Below are positions 58,579 to 64,000 of a stretch of DNA of 64,000 nt, piece after piece. The notes under the pieces are model-generated. The model was given only the letters and a program-made list of their open reading frames with translations, was not told where the DNA came from and ran no database searches. The translations under genes were made by a program, and so were the position numbers. Positions within the stretch are counted from its first letter, which is position 1. Each line of letters starts with the position of its first letter. This stretch comes from Branchiostoma floridae (taxonomy: Eukaryota; Chordata; Leptocardii; Amphioxiformes; Branchiostomatidae). The stretch covers positions 7,196,770-7,260,769 of the forward strand of contig NC_049990.1 in NCBI RefSeq assembly GCF_000003815.2. The letters run 5' to 3'.

Positions 58579-59640
58579 ATGAGAACAAGGACCATGAATC
58601 ACTCTAACATCATAGATAATTTCATCCCTAACATAAACGATGACAACAGATCTGAAACCTTGAACATCAGCTACAGCGAGTGGCCGATGAATCCCACTTC
58701 AACCACTGTACTAGTCTTTGTGTACATCAGTCAACTAGTGGCAATCGTAGGATTCCTCGCGAACTTGCTGGTCTTGTACATCATCATCCGGTATCCCGAC
58801 ATGCGGACGGTTCCCAATGTTTTCGTCCTCAATTTAGCTCTGGCGGACGCTTCGTATTGTTTGTCCATCACGTTTGACACAGTTGCTCAGATACACGACA
58901 GCGGATGGATATTTGGGCGAGACATGTGCGTTGCCGGCTACGTCATGAGCTACGGCAGTTCGCATTGCAGCGTGTTCTTTCTAACCGCCATCAGTTTCGA
59001 ACGGTACAAGGCTATCACTGACCCTATCGCACAGCAAGGTGTTTGCATGAAGAAGGCTTGGATCACGTGTGCTGCTGTATGGTGTGCTGCTGCACTTTCC
59101 GTAACACCGATTTTCGTAGACCCCAACTTTTTTGTCTACGTCATAGAAAATCATTCAACTGGAGGAAACATTACAAGATCGTCCTGTAAATTTCTGCATC
59201 CGCCCGCGGTATCCACAACGCTGTACGGTAAACTGCGTGTTGTTTACAACTTTGCGGTTACCTACGCCTTCCCAACGTGCATCATGATCAACCTCTACAG
59301 TGTGATATGGCGGAAGCTTCGACAGACCCCGCCGTCCACTCAATGCAAACAAGCAACCGAGTCAAGAAACAAGGTTACCAAGATGGTGGTCGCTGTTGTC
59401 AGCTTTTTTGTCGTTGCCTTGTCTCTTTGGCAGATTAATACGCTACTGCTGGAGTTCAAGTTGGTGACTCATATTCCTGATGCTCTGTTTGAACTTGGTT
59501 TGCTTCTGTATGTCACCAACTCGGCGATAAACCCCGTCTTTTATGCGTTACTAGGAGAGAGGTTTGGCTCGTACGCGCGAAAGACAATGTGCTGTTGGCG
59601 TGTTGGCAGAAAGGACGGGCGGTCAGCCCAAAATGTCTAG
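58579..59640 (+). CDS. Peptide-type class A GPCR (receptor 3, diverged)
   Basis: A single-exon CDS of 353 residues. The first ATG is 58579, but the one at 58594 has the better context (accATGA) and gives MNHSN, resembling the MDYSN start of the other copies. Landmarks: N62, D90 (NLALAD), C117, E141-R-Y, two ECL2-side cysteines, NPVFY in TM7. TM6 reads VVALSLWQINTLLLEF: the conserved proline is Leu and the toggle Trp is absent, which could alter activation. The RYP-D-MRTVPNVFVLNLA block shows shared ancestry with receptor 1. AATAAA at 59963-59968. Ligand unknown. Confidence 0.85.
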   Translation: MRTRTMNHSNIIDNFIPNINDDNRSETLNISYSEWPMNPTSTTVLVFVYISQLVAIVGFLANLLVLYIIIRYPDMRTVPNVFVLNLALADASYCLSITFDTVAQIHDSGWIFGRDMCVAGYVMSYGSSHCSVFFLTAISFERYKAITDPIAQQGVCMKKAWITCAAVWCAAALSVTPIFVDPNFFVYVIENHSTGGNITRSSCKFLHPPAVSTTLYGKLRVVYNFAVTYAFPTCIMINLYSVIWRKLRQTPPSTQCKQATESRNKVTKMVVAVVSFFVVALSLWQINTLLLEFKLVTHIPDALFELGLLLYVTNSAINPVFYALLGERFGSYARKTMCCWRVGRKDGRSAQNV

Positions 59641-60377
59641 TAACTTTGACGTCAGTGATGAATTGATACGTTTAAAGATTGTGCAAACATTGGAAACAAC
59701 TGAACATGTTAATACATGTATATGTAGTCAAAGGAATTGAATGTGCATTTATTGATACAACGTTAGTATGAGACTTCTTCTAAGCAACCAAACATGTCCA
59801 GCTAGCGGAGTGAAATGGTGAAAAGTTGTATAGTTGCGTTTTGAATTGAATTTGTCTTGCCCTTGACTGTACAATGGGAATGTGATGCAAAGTTAAGGTG
59901 TGACGTCATTCTAACTGGTAGTAAACTAGTAGATTTCTATGATACTAGTCATCACGTGTCTGAATAAATTATATATGAAATGCTACATGTCGACAATACG
60001 GCTGGTGTTTGCGTATTAGTTACATTTGACGACAAACAATGACCGATTAAAGGAGAAAGCAAGAAAATTGTCCTTGAAAACTACTAAAAAATCATTGCGA
60101 TTTCAGTATACCTTCCTTTTATACAAGTGTTCTTCGGCGTAAGATATCTTCTAAAAGTATATTCATTTGTGCATTGTCCTTCTCGAAAATAACGACATCT
60201 ACCGGAATATACATCAAATGCCTGTTCGCGTTCCGATCCTTTGAAGGAGCTCATTCTTCTTCTTCTTAGTGTTAAGTTGGCCATCATCATCTTGTTGATG
60301 TTTATGCCATACTAACAGGGGTGCTTATGTAACATAACACGTTAGAAGTGTTTTTGTTTCGAATTATTCGCGCCATA

Positions 60378-60518
60378 GCGCATGCGTTGTTTTATCTTGC
60401 GCGTTCACACGCAATACAAACATCAGAGGTTGGACACTGGCTCACTCGAGTCGGAGGCAAGATAGTCCTCTCTCCCCTTCAACTAGTACAAGAGGCTTCT
60501 GAGTCGGAGAAAAAGCAG
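60378..60518 (+). promoter_or_regulatory. Possible promoter and 5' exon of the White-like gene
   Basis: GCGCATGCG (60378-60386) is a good NRF1-type site in a locally CpG-rich segment, and aaaaagcag|gtaagaac at 60518 is a strong donor. The acceptor gtttgcgtatag before 61670, just upstream of the ATG, could be its partner. The intermediate 1.1 kb contains repeats. Speculative. Confidence 0.35.
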
Positions 60519-60849
60519 GTAAGAACGTTCATTGGAAGCTAAGAATGTCATATATTGACATGGGCATATATTTTATGTCTTTGCGGCATGTATACATTGT
60601 TGCGTCCTGGGTGCCATGCTGGACAGTTCAAGCCCCTGTAACGCACTTAAATCAACAACTTTGCTTTCGACATTCTCCGAACCAAAGTCGGAGTTTGAAT
60701 ACCCAGGGATCCATCGTTTTCTATATCTTTCATAGCTCCGAATCCGCTCTAACTCACTTCTTTGATTGCATTCAAGCAGAATGTAACTGATTTTGTTTTA
60801 AAACCCATGGCCGGTTGGCGCAGGCGAATTTGGAAAACTGATAGGCAGC

Positions 60850-60930
60850 CTCGCTGACCAACTCCCAACCACAAACGACCTTGGTCAAGACCAACCATGG
60901 TCTGAAGAAGGTCGGGAGGCTGTGGTCGGT
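60850..60930. repeat. Dispersed inverted repeat, family of 29494-29580
   Basis: ctgaccaactcccaaccac faces ggtctgaagaaggtcgggag. Related to 29494-29580 and 37110-37215. Confidence 0.5.
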
Positions 60931-61419
60931 TATGTGTAACAGAGACTTAACCAGGGCTATTCTCCTCCTCCCAATAGGAGGCTGGATTACAAGTAAATAT
61001 AAGGTAGGATGGCTCCCAGGCTAGTAGTCTTAGACTTATAATTTGCAAAGAAATGGCGGTATCATAGCGGTCCAGTAGTTACCAAAGTCCGCAAGCAAGT
61101 TCTCAAATTCATTAGATTCACTAATGTTATTAAGTAAACTCATTTTAGTGGAATTTCTGTTGGCAACGTAAATCAGAACCTACTCGTGATCTGGTCGGTT
61201 TCCCATATCACCGACACAGAATGAAATAAGGACGTGGGAATTTGGCGATTAGATCTTCTTGTTATGTTACTTGCATAAACACCTACTGTTGGTAATGAGA
61301 TTAGTTATGCAATGTTTTTGTATAACCGCTCTTCATTTCGTAACTCAGATAAGACAGGGCGAGTGTCATTTAATAATTGACCGTATCATTTGTGTCTTTC
61401 GAGATATTGTTATGGGTGT

Positions 61420-61640
61420 GTCTACCTGCCTGTCTGTCTGTTTGTCTGCCTGTCTGTTTGTGTTTCCGGATTTTTGTAGTCAGCATAACTCAATAACCTC
61501 TGGATACATTACTATGATATTTGGTATGTGGGTAGGTGTTAGAAAGACGAATGTCAAGGTCAATTTTGGGCCGCTTGTATGTGACCTTGATACTGCAGCA
61601 GAGATCCCTTCTTCTGTATCTTTTTACCTGGATGTGCTAT
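61420..61640 (+). repeat. CTGT-rich simple repeat with dispersed repeat body
   Basis: ctgcctgtctgtctgtttgt then a body (tttttgtagtcagcataact...). The open frame through it (CLSVCLSACLFV) reflects the simple repeat, not a gene. Confidence 0.5.
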
Positions 61641-61679
61641 GGTGTTGTTGTTTCACTGTTTGCGTATAGTGATTGCACC

Positions 61680-64000
61680 ATGGGAACCAGGCCTAGCGAC
61701 GAGACTGCTCTCCTGATAGACCACCATGAGAACAGCATCTCCGGCTATAACAGCACCCGGAGTACCGTGGGCAGTACCCGGATGTTAGCGGCTGCACGCA
61801 TGCGCAGGAGATCCACCATCATAGTAGAGAAGCGGCTCCAGCTCACGTGGGAAAACCTGCACGTGTACGTCAACTCTGAAAACAAGGGGTGCTGTGGTGG
61901 AGGGAAAGATAAAGCAACTCCCGTCACTACGCATATACTGAAAGGGGGTAAGGTATAAGTGTTAAATGTCTCATTTTCCAAAGTTCTTGTATGTGTGACA
62001 GGAAAGATTATTGTATCAGAATCATGCGTTATTCGTTTCTAATTATTCAGTGAGCGGAATTGTGAAAGCTGGGAATCTACTCGCCATTATGGGAGCAAGG
62101 TGAGGAACATTAGTCTTAGCGTTGACATGTACGAATGTTCAGAATCCATAGACTGTTCACATAGCGAGAGAGAGAGAGACCACACATCAGCAGAAGCGCA
62201 CACATCCACAGAAACGTGCGCGCGCACACACACTCACTCGCACACGCACGCACAAACAAACACGCACATACTCAAACGCACACACACACACATAAACACA
62301 CACGCACACATGCACACCAGACACACATTATGGTTTGTTACTACGTAGAAAGTATGATAACTATTATATTTGACTCAACGTTAACGACCCTTCATTTCTG
62401 CCCTCCACGTGCAAGTGGTGCTGGGAAAACAACTCTGCTGAACACACTGACTCATCGGAACTGCAGTCAGTTTGACATAGAGGGCGCTGTCAAGGTATGA
62501 TGGTCGAATATGTTTTACACTTTGAGTGTTCTCAATTCATCACATTGAATGGTTAACATTGACGAAAAGCGCATGATAAGACATTTTAGAAATGATTAAG
62601 CACGGTAAGAAATTTACAAAGCTCTAAATACCACACGGAGGTACAATATCTTCCACTTATGTTTGGTATTGCAGGTAAACGGACAACCTTTTTCTCGAAA
62701 CATCAGCAGCATGTCGGCTTACATTCAGCAGAACGATCTCTTCGTCGGAATCCTCACTGTCCGGGAGCACCTCATTTTCCAGGTATGAACAAACAAACAA
62801 ACATACAACCAAACAAACAAATAAATAGATAAACAAGCGCGGTCACATAGGTCGTAAGAACTTCGTACGATCACTAACTTCGGGCAATTTGGAAGACAAT
62901 CATGTACTTCTCCTGCAAAGTTCAACTGTCTTGGTACACAAAATGCTGTTTTAGATCCATGTCGGTCGTTGGTTCTGTCAAAGCCTGCTTAAAGATCCTA
63001 TGGCATCCAAATCGTGCGACGATCGCACGACGATTGTGACCATGCCCTAAGCGTGGAAAAAGGGCAGTGTAATCAAATCAACAGAAGTAGTACGCGGAGA
63101 AACTTGACGGAGAAGAGCAAGGGGCCAGTCACCGGCCTAAGCACCAACCTACATTGTAAGGCAGGCAGAAGTCACAGGAACTGTATTGCATTATACTCCG
63201 AGTGTTTCCTGTAATATAAAACTGCTTTGACGAGAACATTTTGTCATTTTGACGAGAAGATTTTTGTCGTCCCCTTTCCCCAGGCGTCCCTCCGTATGGA
63301 CAAGCACATTACAAGGGAGAACCGGATGGAGCTTGTGGATGAAGTCATCAACGAGGTATATATGTGTGTTCTTTAGGTTGTAACGTGACTAAATTAACCT
63401 TTCATTTGACACGTATGGACTAGTCTGTGTAACGCAAACTCCGCTACAAATGGGTATCTTTTTAAAATCTATCATATCAGATGGGCCTTTCTAAGTGTGC
63501 CGACACCAGGATCGGAACGCCCGGAAGGACCACAGGGATCTCAGGAGGAGAGAGGAAGAGGCTGGCCTTTGCTTCTGAGGTGATGACAACGCTCTACATT
63601 TTCTATCTGTAGCAAAAAGATTTCAACTTGGGACTTATCTGATTAATGTAAATGCCCATTTCCTTGCCCCTTGAAAGAAGTTCGATTTTCGTTTCGACAC
63701 TCCTTCTGTTGCCTTTCCTGGGGGAGCTAATGATTGGATGAAATTGTACATCCTACATTGTGTGTTAAAGGTTCTCGATAGTTGTGAAAACAAAAACCTA
63801 TATTGTTGTCATTGTCGTCCATGGTAGCCGCCATGTTTAATTTTGACGCCATTTTGTTTCCGGTTGGATTTTGGCGTCAGTTCCGGATTAATGTTTACGC
63901 AATGCCTGCTGCATATTGTGTCCGACCTTTTAGCTTTTCTCATGAGAAGCAAATGGCGTAATTATGGTATTTTACTACGTTTCAGTTGCTGACCAACCCG
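61680..64000 (+). CDS. White-like ABCG half-transporter, N-terminal part (runs off the window)
   Basis: Coding exons 61680-61947, 62051-62099, 62416-62494, 62675-62782, 63284-63355, 63481-63579 and 63986-64000 onward. All have GT-AG borders and consistent phase, giving 230 visible residues. The start context is accATGG. After a Ser/Arg-rich N-terminus come [30 protein letters not shown], Walker A GASGAGKT (104-111, interrupted by an intron after GA), the Q-loop region [22 protein letters not shown], and the ABC signature [14 protein letters not shown] (from 212). The last exon begins LLTNP, as before Walker B in ABCG proteins. Domain order (ABC first, TM later) and sequence are closest to Drosophila White. 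Transport of pigment precursors or related small molecules is inferred from the family. A partner half-transporter would be needed. Confidence 0.92.
62160..62330 (+). repeat. CA-rich microsatellite in intron 2 of the White-like gene
   Basis: agagagagag followed by interrupted (CA)n, for example cacacacacacataaacaca. The His/Thr-rich open frames here are artefacts of the repeat. Confidence 0.95.
62416..62494 (+). CDS. Exon with Walker A of the White-like transporter
   Basis: [20 protein letters not shown] then DIEGAVK. The P-loop lysine and threonines that bind ATP are present. Confidence 0.92.
62785..62835 (+). repeat. AAAC microsatellite after exon 4 of the White-like gene
   Basis: aacaaacaaacaaacata...aaataaatagataaac directly behind the donor at 62783. 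Confidence 0.9.
63481..63579 (+). CDS. Exon with the ABC signature motif
   Basis: [20 protein letters not shown] then [13 protein letters not shown]. The SGGE signature contacts ATP in the dimer, and all signature residues are kept. Confidence 0.92.

Noticed and set aside
61259-61669. 136-codon open frame before the White-like gene
   Set aside because: It is built on a CTGT simple repeat and a dispersed repeat, and overlaps the acceptor of the first coding exon.
62100-62348. His/Thr-rich small protein
   Set aside because: Translation of an interrupted CA microsatellite inside an intron of the White-like gene.

Overview
This window reads as animal nuclear DNA. Coding sequence sits in short exons with canonical GT/AG borders and matching phases, introns reach 9 kb, and miniature inverted-repeat DNA elements and tRNA-derived SINE fragments are dense. 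Protein domains (astacin, kringle, sushi, peptide-type rhodopsin receptors, a White-type ABCG transporter) fit an invertebrate deuterostome. A lancelet (Branchiostoma) is my best guess, but this is an inference and no species marker was found. Three assembly gaps of exactly 100 N lie at 12364-12463, 15392-15491 and 51099-51198.

Layout. 1-977: tandem repeats, then two minus-strand exons of an unrecognised gene that continues off the left edge. 5424-13590: a plus-strand gene of five coding exons for a small protein with a Gly/Arg-rich N-terminus, an SH3 domain and a U1-type zinc finger. Its last intron holds nested DNA transposons. 16315-39442: a long minus-strand gene of at least 13 coding exons for a secreted astacin-like protein (signal peptide, propeptide, furin site, astacin fold, Cys-rich module, kringle, sushi, start of a second kringle). 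Its zinc-binding active site is destroyed, so it looks like a pseudo-protease. Its two largest introns (29940-39370 and 23631-29861) are full of repeats and contain hammerhead-ribozyme-like motifs. 39443-45130: repeat-rich intergenic DNA. About 45140-57450: a tandem duplication with a unit of about 6.2 kb, each unit carrying one intronless-CDS peptide-type GPCR. The first copy (49334-50464) is intact and the second (55054-56189) is broken by a 5-base insertion. 58579-59640: a third, diverged receptor of the same family. 61680-64000: the first seven coding exons of a White-like ABCG half-transporter, cut by the right edge.

The genes do not form a pathway. Links between them are by descent (three receptors) or by shared repeats. 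The items most worth a second look are two hammerhead-like motifs with complete cores inside introns of the astacin-like gene, the inactive astacin-kringle-sushi architecture, the occupied and empty transposon sites preserved by the receptor duplication, a duplicated CRE/nuclear-receptor/TATA module, nested transposons, and two tandem repeats whose units include the splice donor of the adjacent exon.
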